This document shows positions 9,471 through 18,807 of a DNA stretch of 64,000 nt, in pieces. How positions within the stretch are numbered: position 1 is the first letter of the stretch; the number at the start of each line of letters is the position of its first letter. A model generated the notes under the pieces. The model saw nothing but the letters and a program-made list of their open reading frames with translations. It was not told the DNA's origin and ran no database searches. This stretch comes from Nitrospirota bacterium. Its GTDB lineage: Bacteria; Nitrospirota; Nitrospiria; SBBL01; JAADHI01. The stretch is taken from the NCBI GenBank assembly GCA_029261155.1, contig JAJDBW010000001.1, positions 1 to 64,000 of the forward strand, read 5' to 3'. The position numbers were made by a program, and so were the translations under genes.

Positions 9471-10169
9471 ATGGATGCCCAGACCTTTCTTCGAAGCCTG
9501 GAAGAAGAAATTCTTCAGCACGACGCCGTGCAACACCCCTTTTTGAAGCGCTTTGCTTCGGACACCCTCAGTCTAAAACAGATTCAGATTTTTGGCCTTC
9601 AGCATTATCAACTCGTCAAAATCTTCGTCAACTACATGACGAACCTCCTACCCCGCATCCCCGATGAGGATGCCGCCGAACTCTTTCGAGAGGTCTTCGA
9701 CGACGAATTCGGACAGCACACCATTTTCAGAAGCCATCCCTCACTGTATCGCAATTTCCTAAAAGGACTGGGACTGCCGGAGGAGTCTTGGGGCCGGGTG
9801 AAATTTTTGCCGGAAACCACCCAGTACCTCGAAGCTCATCTGGAACTCACACGAGAAGCCGACTTTATCTACGGCTTGGGCATTGTCGGCCCTGCCCACG
9901 AATTCGCGATCCCAACCATGTTTAATGACCTCATCACCGGCTTCAAAAACAACCTCGCCGTGGATGACGAGGACATCGAATATTTTACGTGCCACGTCGT
10001 CCAAGACGAAGAACACGCCCTCGTCTTTAACAAGCTCATCACCCGACATGTCGAAACCGAAGCCAATCAAAAATTGCTCCGTGATGGCGCCATGACTTGC
10101 CTCGCCTATCGCAAAACTTTCTGGGATGGCCTCCAGCGCGCCGTCTTCGAAGAAACCATTTCGTCCTGA
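9471..10169 (+). CDS. Iron-containing redox enzyme family (haem-oxygenase fold, TenA/PqqC/CADD-like)
   Basis: 232 aa, all-helical by composition. Signature features include HPFLKRF near the start, LQHYQLVKIF, DDEFG..H, a Gly-rich GLGIVGPAHE segment and HVVQDEEHA toward the C-terminus, supplying the Glu/His ligands of a possible diiron site. Family members include PqqC, CADD and diiron oxygenases; the substrate cannot be told. It begins 72 bp after the PCP-repeat gene on the same strand and is probably part of that operon. Confidence 0.8.
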   Translation: MDAQTFLRSLEEEILQHDAVQHPFLKRFASDTLSLKQIQIFGLQHYQLVKIFVNYMTNLLPRIPDEDAAELFREVFDDEFGQHTIFRSHPSLYRNFLKGLGLPEESWGRVKFLPETTQYLEAHLELTREADFIYGLGIVGPAHEFAIPTMFNDLITGFKNNLAVDDEDIEYFTCHVVQDEEHALVFNKLITRHVETEANQKLLRDGAMTCLAYRKTFWDGLQRAVFEETISS

Positions 10170-10282
10170 AACAAGGTTATTTTCAAAAATCTATTTTTTA
10201 AATTACGCCTTGCCCTGGTTGATGTTCAGGTGAGCTAAAGTAACTTGCTTGACCTTCTTCAGGTTATTTCTTTTGCCTTTTT

Positions 10283-11881
10283 TCAGTCGCGATGATGCTG
10301 CAAGATCAAGGATTTTAAATCTGCTAGTTTTTCTTTGTAGGGCGAGTGAGTGTCGAGTTCGGAAAGCGTAAGGGCCAGGCGATAACGCCAGTTGTCAGGG
10401 CCGACCGTTGCGGGGGTATTAATCCGCTCACTCTGCGCAAAGAGGTCTTGAATCGGAAAGGTCACGAGTCCCGCGCCGGAGTCTAAGAGGCGTTCTATGA
10501 TTTTATGGTGTAGGTTATCGTTGAAGGGTGTGTCGGGGGAAAGTCCATCGGTGTCGCCCAGCATCTCCAGAAAACCGCGTTTGTCTTCCCAGGAAGCGGT
10601 CTCCCACCAGATCACCAGGGGCGTCGTGTCGTGGGTCCCGGTGGTCGCCAAGGCAATGAAAGGATAGTCTCTGGGCTCGCGGTAATGGGCCCCGTCTTTT
10701 TCCCAGCGCAGGACCTTCATGCCTGCGATCTCCAAATTGCATAAACGCTGACGGACAAAGTCTGGGATGACGCCAAGGTCTTCCCCAATGGGAATGCAAT
10801 GGCCGGCTTCTTCAATCACAATATTCAAGAGTGTATTGCCACGATCTCGTTGTGCGTCTTCGTGCTCGGGTTCGAATCGGGGACTGCGGTCTTTCTCTAT
10901 AATCCAAACGCGAAAGAAACCCACGACGTGATCGAGTCGGATGATGTCATACATCTGGCGGGCCTCGGCGATTCGGGTCCGCCACCAACTAAAATCGTTT
11001 TGCCGCATGACCTCCCAATTGAAAAAGGGAAGCCCCCAGTCTTGCCCCGTGGCGCTGAAATCGTCCGGTGGTGCGCCGACCGAGATATGCATGTGGAAAG
11101 AGGCCTGATCGCTCCAGACCTCGGCGCTGTCTTCGCTGATAAGAAAAGGCATGTCGCCCATAAGAAGCACATCGCGTGAGGCAGCATGTTTGCGCACAGA
11201 CTGCCATTGGGTCCAGGCATTCCACTGGAGAAATTGAAAGAAGAGAATCCGATCCGCTTGATCTTTCCGCAGTTTGGCCAAGGCCTCCGCTTCGCGATTT
11301 TGAAAGGCCTCCGGCCAGGTGCGCCAATGCGACCATTGTTGCACTTCCTTCAAGACGCGGAAGAGGCTGTAGTCATGGAGCCAGGATGATTTTTGGTCGA
11401 TGAAGCTTTGGAAGGCCACCGCGCGCGGGCTTTGTCGATCCCATTCGTTTTCTTTGAATCGATCAAAGGCCGCTTGAAAGAGTCGGTTTTTCAAAGTCCG
11501 AATATCCTCGTAACAGACCGTGGGACTTTCCCGTAATCGCTTAATCTCCGAGTGGAGATCGGGTTCAGACAGCATCGTCTCCATCACTCGGCAGGCTTCG
11601 GGGCTTTGAGATTTGTCGAGAGAAAGATAGATGGGGTCGATGGCAAAACTACTGAGGGCTTGGTAGGGGCTGGTTTCGCTAGGGGAGCATTCATTCAGCG
11701 GGAGCAATTGAAGGACACTGAGATGATGCGCGGCCATCCAATCGATAAATGGAATGAGATCAAGGATCTCGCCGACGCCGAGATTCGTTTCTGTTCGGAT
11801 CGAAAAAAGCGGGATCATCACACCGGCGCGCTTGCGCGCGAGTAGGGCGGGACGGAGGGGGCGCTCAGCGTCTGTCGACAT
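10283..11881 (-). CDS. malQ: 4-alpha-glucanotransferase (amylomaltase, GH77)
   Basis: 532 aa from the ATG at 11881, preferred to an ATG 33 bp upstream that has no ribosome binding site. GH77 landmarks: LQLLPLNE and SPYQALSSFAIDP near the N-terminus, IRLDHVVGFFRVW (nucleophile Asp), EDLGVIP (acid/base Glu) and GTHDTTP (transition-state Asp). It transfers alpha-1,4-glucan segments between maltodextrins in the cytoplasm. No other glycogen or maltose gene is next to it. A divergent molybdoenzyme gene starts 116 bp away. Confidence 0.93.
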   Translation of the reverse strand: MSTDAERPLRPALLARKRAGVMIPLFSIRTETNLGVGEILDLIPFIDWMAAHHLSVLQLLPLNECSPSETSPYQALSSFAIDPIYLSLDKSQSPEACRVMETMLSEPDLHSEIKRLRESPTVCYEDIRTLKNRLFQAAFDRFKENEWDRQSPRAVAFQSFIDQKSSWLHDYSLFRVLKEVQQWSHWRTWPEAFQNREAEALAKLRKDQADRILFFQFLQWNAWTQWQSVRKHAASRDVLLMGDMPFLISEDSAEVWSDQASFHMHISVGAPPDDFSATGQDWGLPFFNWEVMRQNDFSWWRTRIAEARQMYDIIRLDHVVGFFRVWIIEKDRSPRFEPEHEDAQRDRGNTLLNIVIEEAGHCIPIGEDLGVIPDFVRQRLCNLEIAGMKVLRWEKDGAHYREPRDYPFIALATTGTHDTTPLVIWWETASWEDKRGFLEMLGDTDGLSPDTPFNDNLHHKIIERLLDSGAGLVTFPIQDLFAQSERINTPATVGPDNWRYRLALTLSELDTHSPYKEKLADLKSLILQHHRD

Positions 11882-11997
11882 GGGGGGCGTGTCCTTCAAG
11901 AGTGCAAACAGCATAAAAAAGCCGAGGCCGGACTGTCAAGCGCTTGGCCTTTGATCTCCTGTTGCAAACGGAAAGGGGGGTCGATATAATCGCAGCC

Positions 11998-13020
11998 ATG
12001 TCGAAGCAGGGTTCCGGCCGCGGGCCGGGCAAACTAGATCGTAGAGATTTTCTCCGGCTTGCAGGTGCTGGGGCCGCCGCTTCCTTATTACCGAAAGAGA
12101 GCGAGGCCGCGACGATGTTTATGAAGCGCTTTTTAGCGCTTCCGGCCAAAAACATTCCTTTTATTACACCCAATGAAGAATTTTACATTGTGCAGTATTC
12201 CGGCCCGCAGAAGGTCGATGTCAAGCATTGGACGCTTAAGATCACGGGGAAAGTCCGCAAGCCCTTATCGCTCCGTTACGAAGACATCTTGGCGCGGGGT
12301 TCGCTTCAAAAAATGGTGACGCTCCAATGTATCGACAACCTCGTTGCCGGAGATCTCATCAGCAATGCCGTCTGGAAAGGCGTATCGCTTAAAACCCTGT
12401 TGGAAGAAACCGAACCCTTTTCCTCCGTGGTTGATGTGGCCATGTTCGGCGCGGATGATTATTCGGACAGCATCCCTTTTATGCGCGCCATGGAATACGA
12501 TGTCTTTTTGGCCTATGAAATGAACGGCGTTCCCTTGGATAAAAATCACGGCTTTCCGCTTCGCGCCGTGGTGCCGGGTATTTTCGGGATTAAAAACGTG
12601 AAGTGGCTGACGAATATCGAATTGGTCAATTACGATTACAAGGGCTATTGGCAGAAAAAAAGCTGGACCGATGAAGGCACCATCAAAGTGACCTCCCGCA
12701 TCGACGATCCGGGGGCCTACAATGGGATTCAAAATGGCTACGTGCTTCGTGGCCTGGCCTTCTCCGGTTACAACGGCATCGGCATGGTCGAGTTGTCTTT
12801 CGATGGGGCAGAGACCTGGGTGAGGGCCAAGCTTGAGCCCACGCCTTCCCCTTATTCCTGGGTGTTCTGGAACTACACCTTAAAAGATCAACAACCGGGA
12901 CAATACCGTATTTTTGTTCGTGCGACTGACCGAATCGGCAGAACCCAAACTGATTTTATGGCCCGAGCCTTTCCCGATGGAACATCCGGCCTGCATTCCA
13001 TCGTCGCCTTTGTGGACTAA
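11998..13020 (+). CDS. Tat-exported molybdopterin oxidoreductase, sulfite-oxidase family
   Basis: 340 aa from the ATG at 11998; an in-frame ATG at 11944 would put 18 extra residues before the Tat signal. RRDFLRLAGAGAAASLL at residues 15-31 is a clear twin-arginine signal. The oxidoreductase molybdopterin domain holds the Mo-coordinating Cys at residue 111 (TLQCIDN), followed by VWKGVSL and GFPLRAVVPGIFGIKNVKW. The C-terminal ~90 residues form the Mo-co dimerisation domain (VELSFDGAETW), placing it with sulfite oxidase/SorA rather than MsrP. Substrate is unproven. It heads a three-gene operon with 38- and 24-bp gaps. Confidence 0.88.
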   Translation: MSKQGSGRGPGKLDRRDFLRLAGAGAAASLLPKESEAATMFMKRFLALPAKNIPFITPNEEFYIVQYSGPQKVDVKHWTLKITGKVRKPLSLRYEDILARGSLQKMVTLQCIDNLVAGDLISNAVWKGVSLKTLLEETEPFSSVVDVAMFGADDYSDSIPFMRAMEYDVFLAYEMNGVPLDKNHGFPLRAVVPGIFGIKNVKWLTNIELVNYDYKGYWQKKSWTDEGTIKVTSRIDDPGAYNGIQNGYVLRGLAFSGYNGIGMVELSFDGAETWVRAKLEPTPSPYSWVFWNYTLKDQQPGQYRIFVRATDRIGRTQTDFMARAFPDGTSGLHSIVAFVD

Positions 13021-13058
13021 GGTATTTCCGCTCCTTTCTAATTCATGCGTCTGACCTC

Positions 13059-13847
13059 ATGAACCAATACATTTTCGAATCGAACGAAGAAGAGCAAGAA
13101 CGCGCTCGCTTGCAGATGATTGAAGCGGCCTTCGATACGGCGACCCGCTCAAAATTGAAAAAGACTGGCATGGCTTCCGGCTGGCACTGTCTGGAAATAG
13201 GTCCTGGTGCTGGTTCTATTATGAAGTGGATGGGCGAAATCGTCGGCCCCAAGGGCAAAGTGGTCGGGATAGATAAGACAATCAAACATCTTCAAGGGAT
13301 GAACGAGCCTCCGTATCGCATCATCGAAGGAGACCTGCTCGATTGTGATCTTGAAGGGGACTTTGATCTGGTGCATGGTCGTTACGTCCTGATTCATAAC
13401 GCAAAGGACGCGGCTATGCTCAAAAAAATTTATCGGCAACTGAAGCCCGGCGGCCTGGCGCTCTTCGAAGAGCCCGACTTTCGCTCAGCATTGTGCCTGA
13501 ACCCGCCTGCCGATCTTTCGGCACAACGCGTTAATCAGGCCATTTGCAGCATGTATTCAAAGATGGGTCTGGATCCGGCCTATGGGCTTCGCCTACCGGA
13601 GAAGCTACAGGCGGCGGGTTTCGAAGTGATTCATGCCGAGGCCGCCCTGCATCTGTGCCCTGGTAACTCAGCGATTGCGAAGATGATGGCGGCATCAACG
13701 GATGCCCTTCGCGAAAAATATTTGGCGACAGGAGAGGCCGAGGAAGCGGATCTTGAAATTTATATCACCAATGCGGCCAAGCCCAAGCATTGGTCGGTTT
13801 ATTACACCACTGTTTCGGTCATTGCCAGGGCCATCTGGCCCGAATGA
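13059..13847 (+). CDS. Class I SAM-dependent methyltransferase
   Basis: 262 aa. Motif I CLEIGPGAGSI near residue 46, acidic end of beta2 in VVGIDKT, EGDLLDC, FDLVHGRYVLIH and the LKPGGLALFEEPDF segment are standard for the Rossmann-like methyltransferase fold. It resembles small-molecule methyltransferases; no substrate can be assigned. It lies between the sulfite-oxidase-like gene and a hotdog thioesterase gene and is likely co-transcribed with both. Confidence 0.85.
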   Translation: MNQYIFESNEEEQERARLQMIEAAFDTATRSKLKKTGMASGWHCLEIGPGAGSIMKWMGEIVGPKGKVVGIDKTIKHLQGMNEPPYRIIEGDLLDCDLEGDFDLVHGRYVLIHNAKDAAMLKKIYRQLKPGGLALFEEPDFRSALCLNPPADLSAQRVNQAICSMYSKMGLDPAYGLRLPEKLQAAGFEVIHAEAALHLCPGNSAIAKMMAASTDALREKYLATGEAEEADLEIYITNAAKPKHWSVYYTTVSVIARAIWPE

Positions 13848-13871
13848 TCGTCAACTCTCGCCAGGCGGATT

Positions 13872-14393
13872 ATGAACACAAAAGCGATTAACACCCTTGT
13901 TCTACCCGGCAACGACTGTTTTGGCTGTGGACATGACAATCCCTCGGGTCTAAAGATTTCGGTCTTCCGCGATCCCGAAAATACAGAACGTTTGATCGGT
14001 ACTTTTCGAACCACCCCGCAGATGAATGGTTTTCCCAACATCACGCATGGCGGGGCCATCTACACGGCCCTCGATTGCCTGGCCTCTTGGACGCCGACCC
14101 TTCTTCGTCCCGTAATCAAGGCCGCGTGGGTGCTGCGGTCCTCTGAAATGCGCTATCTTTTACCGGCGCATACGGGGATGCAGCTGTCGCTTTCGGCCTG
14201 GATCGCGGAGGAGACGAAACCCTGGAAACCCCTCCTTGTACAGGCTGAAGCCCGTGACGCCAAGGGAAAGCTGCTGACAGAAGGCCGATTTAAAATGGTG
14301 CCCCTCAGCCCCGAGAAGCTTCGGAAGGTCGCCGGAATCGACCGCCTTCCCGAAAATTGGCAGCGCCTCTTGAATGAGGAAAGTCCTTCATGA
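13872..14393 (+). CDS. PaaI-type hotdog thioesterase
   Basis: 173 aa. A short N-terminal CFGCGHDNPSGLKI segment precedes the hotdog core with NITHGGAIYTALDCLASW, where the HGG turn and following Asp are the usual PaaI catalytic region. The CFGCG...NP start is typical of PaaI-like thioesterases in uncultured bacteria. Would hydrolyse acyl-CoA or acyl-ACP thioesters in the cytoplasm; substrate unknown. Last gene of its operon, directly followed by a terminator. Confidence 0.82.
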   Translation: MNTKAINTLVLPGNDCFGCGHDNPSGLKISVFRDPENTERLIGTFRTTPQMNGFPNITHGGAIYTALDCLASWTPTLLRPVIKAAWVLRSSEMRYLLPAHTGMQLSLSAWIAEETKPWKPLLVQAEARDAKGKLLTEGRFKMVPLSPEKLRKVAGIDRLPENWQRLLNEESPS

Positions 14394-14394
14394 T

Positions 14395-14445
14395 AAAAAA
14401 AAGCGACAACGATACCGAATGTCGCGCCCGCTTTTTTATTTTTCA
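14395..14445 (+). terminator. Intrinsic terminator after the hotdog thioesterase gene
   Basis: Starts right after the TGA stop. A GCGACA/TGTCGC stem (14403-14408 with 14420-14425) nests in a longer A-run/AGCG...CGCTTTTTT pairing (14397-14405 with 14429-14437), then TTTTTTATTTTT. The A-run on the left makes it potentially bidirectional. Confidence 0.7.
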
Positions 14446-14759
14446 GAAATCATTTTGAAAATATATATTCCTAGCTTGAAAGGCTTGAATCTTCCTTTTG
14501 AGATTAACGCGCGCAATCCCGCTTAATATGACCCTGTCCGCTTCGCAATCTGCCCGGTAGGCTGAAGTCCTTTCCCAAAGCTTGATCTCATCACGTTTAG
14601 CTCATATCGGTTTCCGCATGGCACGACCCTCCGGAACTTCAATCGGCGCAGGCCCATGCCCAGACTAAATTTTTCGACGAATACACTCTCCTGGATTGCA
14701 GGCCGGTTCGGGAACACCGCTTCAAGGCAGAGGCCCAAAGGCGGCTGAACACGCGCTTT
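14446..14759. other. Non-coding stretch between convergent genes
   Basis: About 310 bp with no gene that can be supported. A 71-codon frame on the minus strand (14523-14738) lacks a ribosome binding site and any recognisable motif. No repeat or RNA structure stood out. Confidence 0.5.
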
Positions 14760-15494
14760 TCAAAAGGTGATATTTTTCCTGATTAGTAAAGGCGCGTAGC
14801 CGAAGATCGCACTGAGGTGGTGAAAAAAAGCGTGTTGGCCTTCTTGGTACCATAAGGCGGTGACTTGGCTTGAGGCGGCTTGATACTTTTTATGCAGCAG
14901 CCGAGGATCCTCAGTCTCTCTCAAGGCTTCTCCTATGGCGTCATCGATGAGTCCCAACCATAAGGCACTCACGCCCATGATATAAGTCGGCCAATTTTTT
15001 TGTAATGTGGGGGACCATCTGGGATCGCTCATGGCCTCGATCTTCGGATGTTTCACTTGATTCGGATCGTCGCAAGAGAGCGTTTCGATAAAGTTCGCTA
15101 TAAGCAATTGTTTTAAAAGCAAGCTTTGTTCGATATCGTGGATGACTTTCTGTGAGACCTTCGCGTCCGAATAATACATAAAACTAAATTGATGACCTGT
15201 AATGTCGCGGGCGGCTCGCCGATGAAACCGCCACCAAGGTATTTTTTTCACATGACCTTGTAGGACGGGTTGGATGATGGCGTGTGCAATCAGAATGTCG
15301 GTGGTAAAATCGGGTTCGGTATCGTGTGGCCATGTTATTTTAAATCGACACGCTCGCCAGGAAGTGTTCTCGCTTACACTCAAATCATCGGCAGGCAAGC
15401 TTGAGAGATGGAGGGGGAGAGCCCCTTGTTTGGAGGCGCAGCCACTAATTAAGAGGATGAAGATCACTGTGAGCGCTTTCGCATGTGTCGTCAT
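14760..15494 (-). CDS. Hypothetical lipoprotein
   Basis: 244 aa with a classical lipoprotein signal: positively charged start, hydrophobic run, lipobox LISGC at about residue 19. The mature protein is mixed and Trp-rich, with no recognised domain. It could be a periplasmic or outer-membrane lipoprotein. It lies 80 bp upstream of the end of the RND pump gene on the same strand, so it could be read from the end of that operon; a functional link is not shown. Confidence 0.65.
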   Translation of the reverse strand: MTTHAKALTVIFILLISGCASKQGALPLHLSSLPADDLSVSENTSWRACRFKITWPHDTEPDFTTDILIAHAIIQPVLQGHVKKIPWWRFHRRAARDITGHQFSFMYYSDAKVSQKVIHDIEQSLLLKQLLIANFIETLSCDDPNQVKHPKIEAMSDPRWSPTLQKNWPTYIMGVSALWLGLIDDAIGEALRETEDPRLLHKKYQAASSQVTALWYQEGQHAFFHHLSAIFGYAPLLIRKNITF

Positions 15495-15574
15495 AAAAAT
15501 ACCTCGGGATACTTAAACGCCATGTGTCACTGAATATATCTTTCGTTTCCCGATGCTCTGGACTCAATAATTTC

Positions 15575-18500
15575 TCACACAGGTTCTTGTTTCGCCGAAA
15601 ATTCTTCATCGCGATGTTGAAGGCGATCTCCGGAACGAAAGAGGCGCTGAAACATGGTCAAAATATCTTCCAAAATAATGTAGAGGCAAGGGATGAGGAC
15701 GAGGGTGATGGCCGTCGCGAAAAGGATGCCGTAACCCAGCGAGATGGCCATGGGAATAATAAAGCGCGCCTGACGGGAAGTCTCAAAAATCATGGGGGCG
15801 AGGCCGCCGAAGGTGGTCAGGGTCGTGAGTAAAATCGGTCGGAAGCGCCGCACACCCGCCGCGCAAATGGCCGCCATGGGCGACTTGCCGGCATCGCGCT
15901 CGCCGTTGGCGTATTCGATCATGACCAAGGCATCGTTGACGACCACCCCTGCCAGGGCCACAATGCCCATCACACTGATGACGCTGAGATTGTAGCCCAT
16001 AATCAAATGCCCGATGACAGCACCAACGATGCCGAAGGGAATGGCCATCATCACAATGGCGGGCTGAATATAACTCCGGAAGGGAATGGCCAGAAGGAAG
16101 AAGATCACCATCATGGCCATGAGGAAGCCCCCGCCTAAACTTTGTAAACTTTTTCTCATCTCCGCCTGCCGGCCTTCAAAGCTGAAACTCAGGCCCGGAT
16201 GGTCACGCACCAAATCGGGCAGCACATCCGTTTGGAGTGCAGCGAGGACTTGGTTGGTTTCACCAATCGGCACGACATTGCCCGTGACGGCAACCGTGCG
16301 TCGATTATTGTGGCGGGTGATCGTGGTATAGGCCCGGCCGCGGGTCACTTCAGCCACCTGTAAAAGAGGCACGTCCTGGCCCGAGGCGGTACGGACGAGT
16401 AGTTGTTCAATATCGTATTCGCTCATGCGTTCAGTCTCCGGGAGGCGAACCATGACCTTTATTTCGTTCCGACCGCGCTGTTGTCTAAGCGCCTCCACGC
16501 CGAAAAAGGCGCCCCGAACCTGATTGGCCACGTCCCGGACACTTAGACCCAGGCGATTTCCCTCCGGACGCATTCGAAAATCCAATTGCTGTTTTCCGGC
16601 GGCAAGACCATCGTCGATATCTTTTACATTCGGATATTCTCCGAGGGCCTCGGCCAGTCCTGCGCTCGCGCTTTCGAGCACCGACACGTCCCGATGGCTC
16701 AACTCCACCGTCAAGCCCGCGCCTCTGCCCGGACCGCCCCGGTCCGATTCGAAACGCAAGGACTCCAAGCCTGGGACTTGCCCAGTTTCCTCTCGCCAGA
16801 GATCCGTCACTTTGGCGGTACTAATCGGCCGGATGTCGGGGCCGCTTAGGTAGATTACGACCTCGACTTGGTTTTCTTCGATCTCAGCGCGGATGCCTTC
16901 GCTCAAGGTTTCCCCACCTTCGCGATCAACGATGGCCGTCGCCGTTTTTACCAGGCGATCCCGAATTTCAATGGCCTTATCCATCGGGCTTCCGAAAGGC
17001 AGTACGGCCGTCACCACGGATTGGTCGGCCTCAATCTTGGGAAAGAGGATAAAGCCGAGCCGTCCGCTGAAGGCATAGCCCAAGACAATCATTAAAAAGG
17101 CCAGGCCCAAGGCCACGGTCACATAGCGATAGCGAATACAGCGATTGAGAAAAGGCCCGAAGCCCTCCTCAATAAAGCGTGAAAAGCGCAGGCTAAAAGC
17201 TTGTTGTTTCGCGTGAATGATGCGGCTTAGCGATCCTTCCCGGTTTTTAGGACTGTGGGCAACATGGGCAGGTAAAATAAAAATGGCCTCGACCCAGGAA
17301 ATAATAAACACGCTGCAAACCACCAAGGGTAAAATGCGAAAGATTCGCCCGATTTGGCCCGGTATAAAGTAAAGCGGGGCGAAGGCCACAATATTGGTTA
17401 AAATGGAAAAGGAAACCGGTATGGCCACATCCTGCGCGCCACGAATGGCGGCCTGAAGAAAGCCCATGCCCCGTGATCGGTATTCGTAAATATTTTCTCC
17501 GGCAATGATGGCATCGTCTACCACAATGCCGAGGGCGATAATAAAGGCGAACATGGAGACCATGTTGATCGAAATACCGATTCCAGGAAGAAAAAGAAAG
17601 GCGCCAAGGAAGGAGGTCGGGATGCCCATGGTCACCCAAAAAGCGAGCTTGAATTCCAGGAAGAGTCCCAAGAGGACAAAAACCAAGACCAGGCCGAAGA
17701 AGCCGTTTCTTAGCATTAGTTCCAGCCGCTGCTGGTAGATGATCGAGTCGTCACGGTTGATTTCGAGATCGATACCGGGCGGCAGGTCGGCGATGATTTC
17801 AGAGAGACTGTCTCGGACGGCTTTGGCTACGCCGATGGGGGTTTGATCGCCGACGCGAAAAACTTCCAGCGCCATGGCGGCTTTGCCATTAAAGGTCAGC
17901 GCGCGATTGCTTTCTTCGAAGCCTTCCTTCACGGCGGCGATATCGCCGAGCCGCAGTTCGGATCCAGTTGCTGTGGTGATAATGGGGATTTGTGCGAACT
18001 CTCGGGCCCAGTCTCGCCGCTCCTTCATTCGAATCAAAATTTCGCCGCCTGGCGTTTCGATCGCGCCGCCGGGCAGTTCGACGGCGGTGGATCGGATGCT
18101 TTGCGCGATGCGACTCAGGGTTAAACCATAGGTCCGCAAGGCATCCATGGAAACGGCGACCGTAATTTCTGCGTTTCGTGCACCGCCCAATTCAACTTGG
18201 GTAATGCCCGGATTCTGGAGCAGGCGGTCCCGAACCTCTTCTGTCAATTCGCGGAGGATACCTTCTCCCGCTTCGCCGAACAAAACGAGGGACACAACCA
18301 GCCGGCGTCTCGACGCCAAGGAGACCTCGGGTTCTTCGGCTTCTTCCGGAAAGGTTCGAATGCGGTCGATCTCCTGCTTGATGTCCTGAAAGGTTTTCTG
18401 GGTCTTCCCCCCTTCGATTAATTCCGCAACGATCGTGGCACTGCCCTCGCTGGCCGTACTGTTCAATTCTTCTATGCCGTCGATGTCGCCAATGGCTTCC

Positions 18501-18745
18501 TCTACCGCCAAGACGATCCCCTGTTCGATTTCCTCCGGACTGGCGCCGGGGTAGGCCACGGTAATTCGCACTTCGTCCAGATCGAAATCCGGAAAGACCT
18601 CTTTCTTGATCTTTGTCGACATGAAGAGGCCTCCGGCCAAGAGGGCGATCATCAGCAGGTTGGGCGTAACGCGATTGTGGACCATCCAGGCAATGGGGCC
18701 TTTGCCTTGGGATTTTGTTGTATCTTGGTTTTTAGGTTTTTCCAT
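15575..18745 (-). CDS. RND efflux transporter, inner-membrane pump subunit
   Basis: 1056 aa, standard AcrB/MexB-class length with two 6-TM halves and two large periplasmic loops. TM4 carries the paired aspartates of the proton relay (GIVVDDAI), whereas the TM10 segment reads VVVNDALVMIEYA with Asn where AcrB has Lys940, as in NolG/HAE2-type members. Works with the adaptor and outer-membrane genes just upstream on the same strand. The start codon lacks a good ribosome binding site and is preceded by a palindromic repeat. Substrates unknown. Confidence 0.93.
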   Translation of the reverse strand: MEKPKNQDTTKSQGKGPIAWMVHNRVTPNLLMIALLAGGLFMSTKIKKEVFPDFDLDEVRITVAYPGASPEEIEQGIVLAVEEAIGDIDGIEELNSTASEGSATIVAELIEGGKTQKTFQDIKQEIDRIRTFPEEAEEPEVSLASRRRLVVSLVLFGEAGEGILRELTEEVRDRLLQNPGITQVELGGARNAEITVAVSMDALRTYGLTLSRIAQSIRSTAVELPGGAIETPGGEILIRMKERRDWAREFAQIPIITTATGSELRLGDIAAVKEGFEESNRALTFNGKAAMALEVFRVGDQTPIGVAKAVRDSLSEIIADLPPGIDLEINRDDSIIYQQRLELMLRNGFFGLVLVFVLLGLFLEFKLAFWVTMGIPTSFLGAFLFLPGIGISINMVSMFAFIIALGIVVDDAIIAGENIYEYRSRGMGFLQAAIRGAQDVAIPVSFSILTNIVAFAPLYFIPGQIGRIFRILPLVVCSVFIISWVEAIFILPAHVAHSPKNREGSLSRIIHAKQQAFSLRFSRFIEEGFGPFLNRCIRYRYVTVALGLAFLMIVLGYAFSGRLGFILFPKIEADQSVVTAVLPFGSPMDKAIEIRDRLVKTATAIVDREGGETLSEGIRAEIEENQVEVVIYLSGPDIRPISTAKVTDLWREETGQVPGLESLRFESDRGGPGRGAGLTVELSHRDVSVLESASAGLAEALGEYPNVKDIDDGLAAGKQQLDFRMRPEGNRLGLSVRDVANQVRGAFFGVEALRQQRGRNEIKVMVRLPETERMSEYDIEQLLVRTASGQDVPLLQVAEVTRGRAYTTITRHNNRRTVAVTGNVVPIGETNQVLAALQTDVLPDLVRDHPGLSFSFEGRQAEMRKSLQSLGGGFLMAMMVIFFLLAIPFRSYIQPAIVMMAIPFGIVGAVIGHLIMGYNLSVISVMGIVALAGVVVNDALVMIEYANGERDAGKSPMAAICAAGVRRFRPILLTTLTTFGGLAPMIFETSRQARFIIPMAISLGYGILFATAITLVLIPCLYIILEDILTMFQRLFRSGDRLQHRDEEFSAKQEPV

Positions 18746-18760
18746 TTTTATTTTTTATAG

Positions 18761-18785
18761 CCCCCCTTTGAAAAAAGGGGGGGGG
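18761..18785. repeat. Short palindromic repeat, copy 1
   Basis: CCCCCCTTTGAAAAAAGGGG followed by more G. Same element as 49976-50000 and 54818-54842 but with longer runs. It folds into a C/G-run hairpin and sits in the 62-bp gap between the adaptor and pump genes, 16 bp before the pump start. Confidence 0.7.
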
Positions 18786-18807
18786 TGAAATCCAAATATC
18801 TTCGAAG

